Source: Sphingomonas flavalba
Lineage (GTDB): Bacteria; Pseudomonadota; Alphaproteobacteria; Sphingomonadales; Sphingomonadaceae
Direction of reading: 5' to 3'
Length of the DNA stretch: 64,000 nucleotides
Assembly (NCBI RefSeq): GCF_004796535.1
Contig: NZ_SPHY01000004.1
Span: 62,001 to 126,000, forward strand
Below the pieces are notes generated by a model. It had not been told where the DNA came from. It saw only the letters and a program-made list of their open reading frames with translations, and searched no databases. Below, in pieces: positions 18,133 to 26,367 of the stretch (its first letter is position 1; the number at the start of each line of letters is the position of its first letter). The position numbers were made by a program, and so were the translations under genes.

Positions 18133-19740
18133 TCAGCCTATCGACAGAACAAGGGCGGCGGGGCGCGACGCGGCGAGCCCGCCTTGCTGGACGACGGCGA
18201 TCGTCACCTGCGCGCCGTGCACCGCATCCCCGGCGACGGCGGGGGCGGGATAGGCCAGCATCGGTACCGCCGTCGCCACCGTTCGCACGCTGCCGTCGGC
18301 ACGGGTGAAGGTGACGCGATACGCCTCCTCCGGCTCGCCGATCGGCACATCACCGCCGTCGCGCCACAACCAGCCGTCCCGGCTCCGCCGCGTCCAGCGC
18401 AGGACAAATCCGCCATCCGCCAGCGGCTCGGCCGCCAACCCCACGGGCGCCGGCGGCCGCATCCCGCAACCGGCCGCCTCCGCCCGCGCCTCGACCGCGT
18501 CGGTGCCGTCGCCGACCCCGCTCGCCATCACCCTGACCGTGCCGCCAACCGCGCTGGCCGGCGGGGTGAAGCGCGCCAGCGCCTCCGCCTCGATCAATAC
18601 GAACCACTCGCCCGCCGCGTGGTCGGCGATCGCCCATTCCGTCCCCCGCCGTCCGCGCAGCAGCCGCGCGATCCGCCAACGCCCGCCGCCCAGCGGCTCG
18701 GCCGCTCCGAACTGGATCAATTCCTCGCCCAGCATCGCCAGATTGGCGCCGCCGATCAGCGCGGCGTCGTCGGCGCCGGCCAGCGCCATCGGGTCGTTCA
18801 GCAGCGCCACCGTCACCACGTTTTCCGCGTCGAACAGCGCCGCGCTGCCCGCCGGCAACGCCGCCTCGGCCACGCCGATCACCGCCGGCGCCGCCGTCGC
18901 GCCGATCGGCTGCCAGCGCCCGCCGTCATCGGTCGACAGCAGCAGCGCGGCCCGGCGCCAGCCCGGCTCCGGCCCCGCCGCCGCGACGAACAGCCGCGGC
19001 TCGCCCGGCGCCACGTCCTCGATCGGCGGCAGGTCGAGCAGGTGGACGACGGTCGGCCCATGCACCAGGTCCGGCGCGCCGTTGCCGCGCCCCGGCTCGG
19101 CGGCGGGCGGCGGCAGCATCGGCGCGCTCGCCTCGCGCACCAGGTCGAGCGCCAGCGCCATCCGCTCCAGCGTCCATCCCGCCACCCGCCAGCGCCCGCC
19201 CTCGCCGGCAAAGCCGATGCGGTCGCCGGGCCTGATCGCCAGCCGCCGCCAGCCCAGCGCCACCCGCCGCCGCAGCCGCCCGGCGCCGTCACGGGCAATT
19301 CGCGCCTCGGCCAGCGCCTTCGCCGCCGCCGCATCCAGCGCCGCCGGCAGGGCGATGCTCAGCGCGCGCCCGCCCGGCCCCGGCCGCCGCGCCCGCTGCA
19401 ACCCGGCCTGATAATCCCGCGCCGGCTCGTAATAGCTGACCGTCACCTCCGCCGGCAGGCTGCCCGCCGCCGCCCGACTGTCCTGCTCATCGTCGGCGCC
19501 GCCCGCCGCCGCCCGCCGCTCCTCAGTGCCGATCACCGCCACCGGCGCCTCCCCGGCCAGCGTCAGCACCGCCCCGTCGTCGCGCAGCGACAGCGGCACC
19601 GCATCGGCAATGCTGTCGATCACCGCGCGCACGCTGTCGCCGGACGCGGCGAAACCGCCGAACGCCACAGGCACTTCGCCGCGCACCGCCCCGCCAGTCA
19701 GCGCGCCAACGATCGCGCCGACGCCGACCGGCGCGGCAAC
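18133..19740 (-). pseudogene. GTA/phage tail host-specificity protein (g15-like), 5'-deleted remnant
   Basis: About 535 residues of an open frame matching the C-terminal half of the large baseplate/host-specificity protein of RcGTA-like elements. It contains RALSIALPAALDAAAAKALA, GWRRLAIRPGDRIGF, the repeated LRRR-rich strands, and a C-terminal fibronectin-like part (PAPVGLAAEPLADGGFVLRW). Complete proteins exceed 1000 residues and begin with a large N-terminal region that includes a TIM-barrel domain. Here the 5' part is missing and the frame runs straight into capsid DNA in another frame near 19740. It has no credible start of its own. Confidence 0.8.
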
Positions 19741-20662
19741 CGGCCTTGAAGTTGCCGAACGCGATCGCATAGGCGTCGGCGGCAATGTCCGGCATGTCCT
19801 CGGCCTCGACCACCGGATAACCAAGCAGCGTGTCCGGCTGCCCCGCCGCCAGCCCCGGCTGCCACAGGAAGGCGCCGTCAGACGTCTTGAACTTGCGGAT
19901 GCGCGCGCAGGTCGCCGCGTTCATCACGAAGACGGCACCCTGCCGGTACGGCGCCCGCAGCGTCTGGATCAGGTCGATCAGCCGGTCCTGCGGGTTGCTG
20001 GCGGCGAAACCGCCGGCGGCGCCCGACGCGATATATTGCAGCGTGCCGAACGCCCGCGCGCCGTCCGCCTCGTCGCTGATCGGGCCGGACAGGAAACCTT
20101 TGGGCTTGCCGGCGCCGTTGCCGCTGACAAAGGCAGCGCCCTCGGCGGCGGCGAATTCGCGGGCGATCTCGCCGGCCAGCCATTCCTCGACATCGAACGC
20201 GACATCGTCCAGCATCGCCTGGCTCGCCGCCGGGTTGGCGTAAAGGTCGCCCATCGGCGGCGCGATCTCGTGGAAATCGGGCGTGTCGGTTTCCGGTCGC
20301 GCCCCGGTCTCCGTCGCCCAGCCGGACCGTGTCCCGCCGGACGTCACCAGCTTGCGGTAACCGCTCGATCCGACCCGCACGACATTGGCGATCGCGCGGA
20401 TCGGCGAAATGTCCTTCAGCGTCGCGTCGATCGCCGTGTCGATCTCGCGCGGCACCGCATAGCCGCCATCGCCGCCGCTCGCCCCGCTGAAGCTTTTCAG
20501 CTCCGCCGTCGCGCCGCGCCGCAGGTAACCGTCGACAAATGCCTGCCGCGTGCCGCCGTCGACCGCCCCGGCCAGCGCCGGCCGCATCAGCGCCACCCCG
20601 GCGCCCGCGCCAACAACCGCGTCGAACGACGCCTCCAGCGTCTCCGCCTTCACCTCAACCAT
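19741..20662 (-). pseudogene. HK97-family major capsid protein (GTA g5-like), 3'-truncated
   Basis: About 307 residues of a capsid protein. It begins with the delta-domain-like start MVEVKAETLEASFDAVV and continues SGGDGGYAVPREIDTAIDAT and SPIRAIANVVRVGSSGYRKL. The peripheral domain reads LIQTLRAPYRQGAVFVMN and then YPVVEAEDMPDIAADAYAIA. After FGNFKAG the family should continue for about 35 more residues, but the reading switches to tail-gene DNA out of frame and stops at 19523. GAGGAG six bases before the ATG at 20662 supports that start. Without the C-terminal strand it is unlikely to assemble. Confidence 0.82.
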
Positions 20663-20686
20663 GCTCGTCTCCTCGCCCATTGAACC

Positions 20687-21055
20687 TCACCCCTCCACCG
20701 CATGCACCCGCGCCAGCGGCTGCATCGGTGCCGTCACCAGACTGATTTCCAGCAATTCCAGCGCGATCAGCTCGCGCGGCGCGCACCCCCGTGCCGCCTT
20801 CACCCGGTATCCGAACGACAGGCCGGTCACCTCTCCGCCCCTGACCAGCGCCGCCGCCGGGTCGGCGTCGGGCACCCGGCCGATCACCCGCAGCCCGCGC
20901 CCGTCCTCGGCCAGCATCTCGACGGTGCCCAGCGCCCGCCGGTGCTGCCACAGCAGCGGCACCGCCGCCTTCGCTCCGGCAAAGGCGCCGCGCCGCACCA
21001 CGTCGCCACCCTTGTCGACCGCGTCGAACACCGCGGCATAGCCGGCGAACCTCAC
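20687..21055 (-). CDS. HK97-family prohead protease (GTA g4-like)
   Basis: A 122-residue protease that would process the capsid protein during head assembly. It has RFAGYAAVFDAVDKGGDVV, WQHRRALGTVE with the catalytic His, GLSFGYRVK with the Ser region, and ELLEISLVTAPMQPLARV, the end typical of this family. The GTG start at 21055 overlaps the stop of the upstream gene by four bases (GTGA), which decides the start. It looks intact although its capsid substrate gene is truncated. Confidence 0.85.
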   Translation of the reverse strand: MRFAGYAAVFDAVDKGGDVVRRGAFAGAKAAVPLLWQHRRALGTVEMLAEDGRGLRVIGRVPDADPAAALVRGGEVTGLSFGYRVKAARGCAPRELIALELLEISLVTAPMQPLARVHAVEG

Positions 21056-21360
21056 CGTGCCGCGCCCCAGAAACCCAGCTTGACCGCAATGCCGAGCAGC
21101 AGCAGCGCCAGCAGCAGCCGCACCACCCAACCGACGGCGGCGCGCAACGCCGATGTCTTCGCGTCGCGCCACGCCCGCAACAATTCCCGCAATTGCATGA
21201 TGTCTCCTCCCGCCCCCGCATCGGCCAGCCCGATCGACGCCAGCGCCCGCCGCGCGCCGCGCTCGCTCGCCTCCTCGACCAGCGCGCGCAGCGTGCCGAT
21301 ATCGGCGCCGCGCGCCTCCGCCTGGCGCAGCAGCTGCGCCAGCACCGCATCCTCAGCCAT
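21052..21360 (-). CDS. DUF6127-like GTA cluster protein
   Basis: A 102-residue protein with an acidic helical N-terminal half (LAQLLRQAEARGADIGTLRA, then LVEEASERGARRAL) and one C-terminal transmembrane helix (AVGWVVRLLLALLLLGIAV). Small proteins of this kind lie between portal and protease genes in sphingomonad gene transfer agents. Function is unknown. The ATG at 21360 overlaps the upstream remnant by eight bases and the stop overlaps the protease start. Confidence 0.6.
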   Translation of the reverse strand: MAEDAVLAQLLRQAEARGADIGTLRALVEEASERGARRALASIGLADAGAGGDIMQLRELLRAWRDAKTSALRAAVGWVVRLLLALLLLGIAVKLGFWGAAR

Positions 21361-21736
21361 TGTCGAACCCCAGCATCTCGCGCTTCTCGGCATCGCTCAG
21401 GAAATCGGCGGCGGTCAGCGCCTTCCACAGCCGTTCCCGGTCCTCCGACAGCGCCGGGACCAGGTCGAGGTCGACGCTGAACGTCAGCATCGCCTCCGCC
21501 CACGCTTCGGCAAAGCCGGGGTCGCGCCGCTTCAGCGCCCGCGCCGACACCGTCGACATCCCCGCCGCCCGCGCCGACGCCGATATGTTCAGCGTGCGCG
21601 TCAGCGTTTCCAGGAACAGCGCCCGTTTCTCTCCGGTCCATTCGTGCGCCCGCGGCACCCGCGCCCGCGCGGCCGTCTCCACCCGCCGCGCCGCCCGCGC
21701 AGCCGGCGTCTTTGCTCCTGCCCCCGGCTCCGCCAT
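21353..21736 (-). pseudogene. In-frame fusion of a terminase-small-like HTH protein with the C terminus of a portal protein
   Basis: A 127-residue open frame. Residues 1-83 look like the helix-turn-helix packaging protein that opens such clusters (EWTGEKRALFLETLTRTLN, ISASARAAGMSTVSARALKR, RDPGFAEAWAEAM). Residues 85-127 instead match the end of a phage portal protein (FSVDLDLVPALSEDRERLW, then FLSDAEKREMLGF). The junction is near 21487. The large terminase and most of the portal, normally between them, are absent. GGGGGGAGC before the ATG is a good ribosome-binding site. Whether the fusion protein does anything is unknown. Confidence 0.65.
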
Positions 21737-21864
21737 CCGCGCTCCCCCCGAATAGACCAGTCCGGCACACTCCGCCGCACCCGCCCCGCACCCCGCCGTC
21801 ATGGTGAGCCGCGCAGCGGCACGGCTGGATCGCCCGAGCCTGGCCCCACCGCGCACGCCCACCC

Positions 21865-21900
21865 CGTCCTTGCGAGCCGCGCAGCGGCGCGGCAATCTCC
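21865..21900. repeat. REP-like repeat copy 1
   Basis: Pattern CGTCCTTGCGAGC then GCGGCAATCTCC around a GC-rich centre. It belongs to the CGTCATTGCGAGC...GCGGCAATCC family found five times in this window. Confidence 0.7.
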
Positions 21901-21921
21901 CGGCACCCCCCTCACGCACCC

Positions 21922-21956
21922 GCCATTGCGAGCCGCCCGAGGCGGCGCGGCAATCC
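21922..21956. repeat. REP-like repeat copy 2
   Basis: CATTGCGAGCCGCCCGAGG followed by CGGCGCGGCAATCC, a slightly divergent copy of the same family, 20 bases after copy 1. Confidence 0.7.
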
Positions 21957-22021
21957 ACCGCCCAATGCAAGCCAGTTCACCAGGACCGAAAAAACGGCAC
22001 CAGCGGGACGCCCCCGCGCCC

Positions 22022-22059
22022 CGTCATTGCGAGCCCCCGCAGGCGGCGCGGCCATCCCC
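22022..22059. repeat. REP-like repeat copy 3
   Basis: CGTCATTGCGAGCCCCCGCA followed by GGCGGCGCGGCCATCCCC, same family. It is part of the repeat-rich, gene-poor stretch 21737-22418. Confidence 0.7.
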
Positions 22060-22219
22060 TGCCCGCCGCCCCGACCGGACCGCCAATGCCGGGGAAAGCC
22101 GATACGGGCGGGATGCCCGCCCCGACTCACATCCTCTCACCATCGCTCCGTGTGCCATATCAGCGTTACGATGTCAAGGAATTTGTACCAATTTGGTTAT
22201 TCTGTACAATAAAACCCCT

Positions 22220-22246
22220 CGTCCTCCCGGCGAAAGCCGGGATCTC
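22220..22246. repeat. Short palindromic repeat (CCCGGCGAAAGCCGGG type)
   Basis: A six-bp stem CCCGGC/GCCGGG around GAAA, flanked by CGTCCT and ATCTC. This is the common alphaproteobacterial CGTCATCCCGGCGAAAGCCGGG repeat. A related copy lies at 44308-44335. Confidence 0.65.
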
Positions 22247-22418
22247 GCGCCCCCGCAACCACGGGACATGACCGCGCGCACCATCCGCCCCAGCCCATCA
22301 AACGCGGTTTGCCCGGCGCAGCGGGCGGGAAAGTCCGCATCGATGTTCCGCGCCATGTCCGCAAGGGCTGGCTTGCGGATGCTGCTGGCAAGATGTTCTT
22401 CCAGATCCGCTATAGCGC

Positions 22419-22564
22419 TAGGACGGATCGACATTTAGAAGATGACGAGCCGAAAATGGCGGTTTTCCGTGACCCGGAGTGCAGCGGACGACAGGTCCGC
22501 GAGCACCGGAAGCGCGGAACGCCGCCATTTGCAGGCCGTCAGGGTTAAATGCCGATCCGTCCTA
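22419..22564. repeat. 146-bp imperfect palindrome, MITE-like element
   Basis: Terminal arms TAGGACGGATCGACATTTA (22419-22437) and TAAATGCCGATCCGTCCTA (22546-22564) are reverse complements with one mismatch. Inside them AAATGGCGG (22454-22462) pairs with CCGCCATTT (22522-22530), and the centre has GCGGAC-GACAG-GTCCGC. The element could fold into one long hairpin. It encodes nothing I can recognise and may be a transposase-dependent miniature element or an RNA-level structure. Confidence 0.7.
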
Positions 22565-22614
22565 AAGTGGACGGGCTCTACAGGCCGTCATATCCGCGGC
22601 GAGAGTGGCCGCCT

Positions 22615-22740
22615 GTCGCCGCCAGCCTCAACAGCGTCAGCCCGGAACAGGACGAGGCGATCCTGCGCGCCGGCGGCTTCGCCGACCCCAGCCTGTTCTA
22701 CGCCGCCTTCACCCGGCGCGGCTGGATCGCCCACGCCCGA
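22615..22740 (+). pseudogene. Remnant of a SAM-dependent methyltransferase C terminus
   Basis: A 42-residue stretch reads SVSPEQDEAILRAGGFADP then LFYAAFTRRGWIA, closely like the last residues of class I methyltransferases that end in a LFYAAFxxRGW motif. There is no upstream domain. The frame runs straight into a REP-like repeat without the normal stop. It is bounded by the 146-bp palindrome on the left and the repeat on the right. Confidence 0.45.
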
Positions 22741-22758
22741 CCGCCCGCGCAAACCGTC

Positions 22759-22796
22759 CGTCATTGCGAGCCGCCACCGGCGGCGCGGCAATCCCC
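22759..22796. repeat. REP-like repeat copy 4
   Basis: CGTCATTGCGAGCCGCCACC followed by GGCGGCGCGGCAATCCCC, same family as copies 1-3. It directly follows the methyltransferase remnant and may have replaced its end. Confidence 0.7.
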
Positions 22797-22854
22797 CGCA
22801 CCCGCCAGCCGCCCATCATCGCACCGCCCACCCGTACCGGCGTCGGACCCGCGC

Positions 22855-23499
22855 CTACCCCTGCGCCAGCACCGCGCGGTTGCCCGCCACCAGCTCGCGC
22901 GCGCTTGGCCGCTCGCACCAGGCGGCGTGGAATCGGGCCAGCTTCGGCCGCCGCCCGCCGTCGTCCAGGTCGATGCCGCAATAGGCGATGTTGGCGATCT
23001 GGCAGGCGATGGCGATGTCGGCGACGGTCACCATGCCGCCGGCCAGCGGGCCGCCGTCCTCCGGCAGCTCCGTCTCGACATAGTCGAGGATCGGCGGCAG
23101 CGTCTCGCGCCGCGCCTTGTCGGCCGCCGCCATGTCCGGCGTCACCCCGACCATCGGCGCGATGAACATGTTGAAGAACACCACCAGTCCGGCCGGGGCG
23201 AGGATGGTGTCGGCGAACTCCTCCAGCCAGACCGCCTGCGCCCGCTCGCGCGGGGCGGCCGGGGTCATCGACGGTTCCGGGTGCTTCGCTTCCAGATAGG
23301 TGACGATCGCGGACGAATCGGCCAGCGCGAAATCGCCGTCGATCAGCGCCGGGATCTTGCCGAACGGGCTGGCGCGGCGGAAATCGGGGTCGGCGTCTCC
23401 CGGGCCGATCGACTTGCGCTCAATCGCGATGCCCTTCTCGGCGCAGTAGATCAGCACCTTGCGCACGAACGGAGACAGGCTGGCGCCATACAGGATCAT
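22855..23499 (-). CDS. Glutathione S-transferase family protein
   Basis: A 214-residue cytosolic enzyme with the thioredoxin-like N-terminal domain starting MILYGASLSPFVRKVLIYC. The glutathione-binding FGKIPALIDGD and ADSSAIVTYLE motifs follow, then the all-helical C-terminal domain with MVTVADIAIACQIANIAY. The Ser in SPF is the likely thiol-activating residue, as in the beta/theta-like bacterial classes. The electrophilic substrate cannot be told. It ends 20 bases before the tatC stop in the same orientation, so it could be the last gene of the tat operon. Confidence 0.85.
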   Translation of the reverse strand: MILYGASLSPFVRKVLIYCAEKGIAIERKSIGPGDADPDFRRASPFGKIPALIDGDFALADSSAIVTYLEAKHPEPSMTPAAPRERAQAVWLEEFADTILAPAGLVVFFNMFIAPMVGVTPDMAAADKARRETLPPILDYVETELPEDGGPLAGGMVTVADIAIACQIANIAYCGIDLDDGGRRPKLARFHAAWCERPSARELVAGNRAVLAQG

Positions 23500-23519
23500 C
23501 GCATTCCCCCCTTTTTTGC

Positions 23520-24296
23520 TTATTCGGCCGCCGCCTCGGCATCGGCCCTGGCCCGCTCGCGCTGCCGCCGGCGCTCGGTCATCCAGATCGCGATCAGCGT
23601 GAACTCGTAAAGCGCGATCAGCGGCACGGCGAGCAGCAGTTGCGAGAACACGTCGGGCGGGGTCAGCACCGCCGCCACCGCGACCACCGCGACGATCGCG
23701 TAGCGTCGCCCGGCGCGCAGTTGCGCCAGCGTAACGATCCCGGCGCGCTCCAACAGCATCAGCAGCACCGGCAGCAGGAACGCGACGCCGAAGCCGAAGA
23801 CGAATTTCGTCACGAAATCCAGATAGTTACCGACACCCGGCAAGGCTTCCTGGGTCACTCCGCCGACATTGCCCTGATAACTCAGCAGAAAATGCAGCGC
23901 GACCGGCATCGCGAAATAATAGGCCAGCGCCGCCCCCAGCAGGAACAGCACCGGCGTCAACAGCAGGAACGGCAGGAACGCCTGCTTCTCCTTGGCATAA
24001 AGCCCCGGCGCCACGAACTTCCATAGCTGGCTGGCGATCACCGGAAACGCGATCATCAGCGCCGCAAAGAACGCCACCTTCACCTCGGCGAAGAACGCCT
24101 CGAAGATGTTGGTGTAGATCAGCTTGCCCTGCCCCGCCTTCAGCAGCGGCTGGACGAGGAAGGCGAAGATCGGCTTGGCGAAATACAGGCAGCCGACAAA
24201 CGCCGCGACCAGCGCCGCCACCGACCACAGCAGCCGCCGCCGCAGCTCGATCAGATGGTCGAGCAGCGGCGCCGTCGTCTCGTCGATGTCCTTCAC
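23520..24296 (-). CDS. tatC: Sec-independent protein translocase TatC
   Basis: The core receptor of the twin-arginine translocase, 258 residues with six hydrophobic helices. LLDHLIELRRRLLWS at the N terminus, FAEVKVAFFAALMIAFPVI, QLWKFVAPGLYAKEKQAFLP and the FVTKFVFGFGVAFLLPVLL segment are diagnostic. It binds RR signal peptides on the cytoplasmic face. The start overlaps the tatB stop by four bases, giving the normal tatABC order on the minus strand. Confidence 0.95.
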   Translation of the reverse strand: MKDIDETTAPLLDHLIELRRRLLWSVAALVAAFVGCLYFAKPIFAFLVQPLLKAGQGKLIYTNIFEAFFAEVKVAFFAALMIAFPVIASQLWKFVAPGLYAKEKQAFLPFLLLTPVLFLLGAALAYYFAMPVALHFLLSYQGNVGGVTQEALPGVGNYLDFVTKFVFGFGVAFLLPVLLMLLERAGIVTLAQLRAGRRYAIVAVVAVAAVLTPPDVFSQLLLAVPLIALYEFTLIAIWMTERRRQRERARADAEAAAE

Positions 24297-24625
24297 CGCC
24301 CACCCTCTTCGGCGGCGGGGGGCGGCGGCGCGATCGCCGCCGGCTCAGCGTCGGCGGGCGGCGGCGCCGGCTCCGCCGCCGGCGTGGCGTCGGGATAGTC
24401 GCGCATGATCCGCGCATTGTCCTCGGCCCATTTCTTTTCCATCTCGGCCAGTTCGGCCTCGCGCACCATCGTGTCCAGCCCGGTGCGGAAATGCCGGGCC
24501 ATGCCGCGCATCTTGCCCATCCATTTGCCGAGGTGGTGGAGAGCGCGCGGCAAATCCTTCGGGCCGATCACCAGCAGGGCGACCACCGCGACCACGATCA
24601 GTTCGGTCGGCGCAACGTCAAACAT
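24293..24625 (-). CDS. tatB: Twin-arginine translocase subunit TatB
   Basis: A 110-residue protein with one N-terminal membrane helix (ELIVVAVVALLVIGPKDLPR), the amphipathic helix ALHHLGKWMGKMRGMARHF, and an Ala/Pro/Glu-rich tail. The GPKDLP hinge and the longer amphipathic part mark it as TatB rather than TatA. It works with TatC in recognising RR signal peptides. Confidence 0.93.
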   Translation of the reverse strand: MFDVAPTELIVVAVVALLVIGPKDLPRALHHLGKWMGKMRGMARHFRTGLDTMVREAELAEMEKKWAEDNARIMRDYPDATPAAEPAPPPADAEPAAIAPPPPAAEEGGR

Positions 24626-24654
24626 CGCCTTCGCTCACCAGCCGCCCGGCCCGC

Positions 24655-24891
24655 TCAACTGGGCCGCGTGTCCTCCGGCTGGCGCTCCGCCTCCGGCGTG
24701 CGCTGCCCGTCGATCGGGCGGGCCGGGGCATCGATTCGTTTCGGCGCCTCGTCATCCTCGGCCAGCCCCTTCTTGAAGCTCTTGAGGCCCTTGGCGACGT
24801 CGCCCATCATATCGGAAAAGCGGCCCTTTCCGAACAGCAGCAGGACCACGATCCCGACTACCAGCCAATGCCAGAGGCTGAAACCACCCAT
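24655..24891 (-). CDS. tatA: Twin-arginine translocase subunit TatA
   Basis: A 78-residue pore-forming subunit. It has the TatA start [20 protein letters not shown], then the [20 protein letters not shown] amphipathic helix with the FG-like hinge. The acidic and polar tail is typical. It is the first of the tatABC genes, 29 bases after the scpB stop in the same direction, so scpAB and tatABC may be one transcript. Confidence 0.95.
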   Translation of the reverse strand: MGGFSLWHWLVVGIVVLLLFGKGRFSDMMGDVAKGLKSFKKGLAEDDEAPKRIDAPARPIDGQRTPEAERQPEDTRPS

Positions 24892-24920
24892 TCCGTCTTC
24901 TCCCGGGAACTCGCCTTATC

Positions 24921-25508
24921 TTAGGCGCTATCGTCATCGCTTTCCAGTTGAACCGCGCTCATCGCCAGATCGACCGGATCAAGCAAGCCCGCGGCTTTCA
25001 ACTCGTCGATTCCGGGCAGGTCGCGGCGCGACTGCAAGCCGAAATGCACCAGGAAGCCGGGCGTCGTTGCGTAGGTGATCGGCCGACCCGGCGCCTCGCG
25101 CCGTCCCGCCGGCCGCACCCACCCCGCCTCCATCAGCACATCCAGCGTGCCCTTGGATATCTGCACGCCCCGGATCGCCTCTATCTCCGCCCGGCTGACC
25201 GGCTCGTGATAGGCGATGATCGCCAGCGTCTCAACGGCAGCCCGGCTCAGCTTGCGCGGCTCCTCGCGGGTCCGGCGCAGCAGGTGGGCCAGGTCCGCCG
25301 CTGTCTGGAACTGCCAGCGCCCGCCGCGCTCGACCAGTTCGATCCCGCGCCCGCGATAAGCGCCCTGCAGCCGCACCAGCACCGCACCGACATCGAAATC
25401 CCCCGCATGCGCCTTGATGTCGGCGATGCTCAGCGGCTCGGCGGCGGCGAACAGCACCGCTTCCACCGCGCGCGACAGCTCGTCCTCGGCCGTGAAACCG
25501 CCGGTCAT
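24921..25508 (-). CDS. scpB: Segregation and condensation protein B
   Basis: A kleisin-interacting winged-helix protein of the SMC-ScpAB condensin. The 195-residue protein shows AVEAVLFAAAEPLSIADI, WQFQTAADLAHLLRR, and the signature LSRAAVETLAIIAYHEPVSR followed by AEIEAIRGV, then WVRPAGRREAPGRPITYATT. The ATG at 25508 overlaps the scpA stop (ATGA). It helps organise and segregate the chromosome. Confidence 0.94.
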   Translation of the reverse strand: MTGGFTAEDELSRAVEAVLFAAAEPLSIADIKAHAGDFDVGAVLVRLQGAYRGRGIELVERGGRWQFQTAADLAHLLRRTREEPRKLSRAAVETLAIIAYHEPVSRAEIEAIRGVQISKGTLDVLMEAGWVRPAGRREAPGRPITYATTPGFLVHFGLQSRRDLPGIDELKAAGLLDPVDLAMSAVQLESDDDSA

Positions 25509-26254
25509 GCCCCCGCCTTCAACCAAAGCGGGGCGAAGGCGTCGTCCTGGCGCAGCACCACCCGCCCCTGCCGCGCCAGTTCCAACGCCGCGACGAAACT
25601 GGCTGCCAGGGCGGAGCGGCGATAGGTTGCATCCTCGCCGACCGGCAGGAACGCCTCGATCCGCGTCCAGTCGATTCGCTCGCCAAGCATCGCCATCACC
25701 CGGCTCAGCGCCGCGTCCAGCGACATGACCTGCCGGCGCTCGACCCGGTGGACCGCCGGCTGCCGCCGCGCCGCGATCTGCCCATAGGCGGCGATCAGGT
25801 CGTACAGGTCGGCCGACCACGCCGTCGCCTTGACGGTGCGCAGCCCCTCCGGCGCCCCACGCACGAACACGTCACGGCCCACCCGGTCGCGGCCGAGCAG
25901 ACGCGCGCCGGCCTCGCGCATCGCGTGCAGCCGCTGCAGCCGCAATTGCAGGCGCAGCGCCAGTTCCTCCGGGCTGGGGTCGACCGCCTCGTCGCGCGGC
26001 AGCAGCAGGCAGGATTTCAGGTAGGCCAGCCACGCCGCCATCACCAGATAATCGGCCGCGATCTCCAGCCGCAGCGCCCGCGCGTCGGCCAGATAGGCCA
26101 GATACTGCTCGACCAGTTCCAGGATCGACAATTCGCGCAGATCCACCTTCTGCGTCCGCGCCAGCGCCAACAGCAGGTCGAGCGGCCCCTCCCACCCGTC
26201 GATCTCGATCCGCAGCGCCTCGCCGGGCGCCGCATCCACCGCGGCGAACTCCAT
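25505..26254 (-). CDS. scpA: Segregation and condensation protein A
   Basis: The kleisin subunit of condensin, 249 residues. It has WEGPLDLLLALARTQKVDL, ILELVEQYLAYL, and the AADYLVMAAWLAYLKSCLLL signature. The C-terminal winged helix reads SFVAALELARQGRVVLRQ. I start it at the ATG at 26254 (MEFAAVD); longer frames upstream are Arg-rich and out of family. The nagZ gene that often precedes scpA in relatives is absent here, and a divergent DUF885 gene lies upstream instead. Confidence 0.93.
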   Translation of the reverse strand: MEFAAVDAAPGEALRIEIDGWEGPLDLLLALARTQKVDLRELSILELVEQYLAYLADARALRLEIAADYLVMAAWLAYLKSCLLLPRDEAVDPSPEELALRLQLRLQRLHAMREAGARLLGRDRVGRDVFVRGAPEGLRTVKATAWSADLYDLIAAYGQIAARRQPAVHRVERRQVMSLDAALSRVMAMLGERIDWTRIEAFLPVGEDATYRRSALAASFVAALELARQGRVVLRQDDAFAPLWLKAGA

Positions 26255-26367
26255 GTCGCGACCATAGCCGCGAATCCCCGCCCCGATCCAGCGGGTAGCG
26301 ACGATGGACAGCGCCGGCCCGCCGCGATACCCCTGCCTCATTCGAACGCATGATGATGGGGCCGCAG

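Noticed and set aside
17623-21736. A functional prophage or complete gene transfer agent
   Set aside because: Large terminase, most of the portal, connectors, tail tube, tape measure and several tail proteins are missing, there is no integrase or lysis module, and two genes are broken at junctions.
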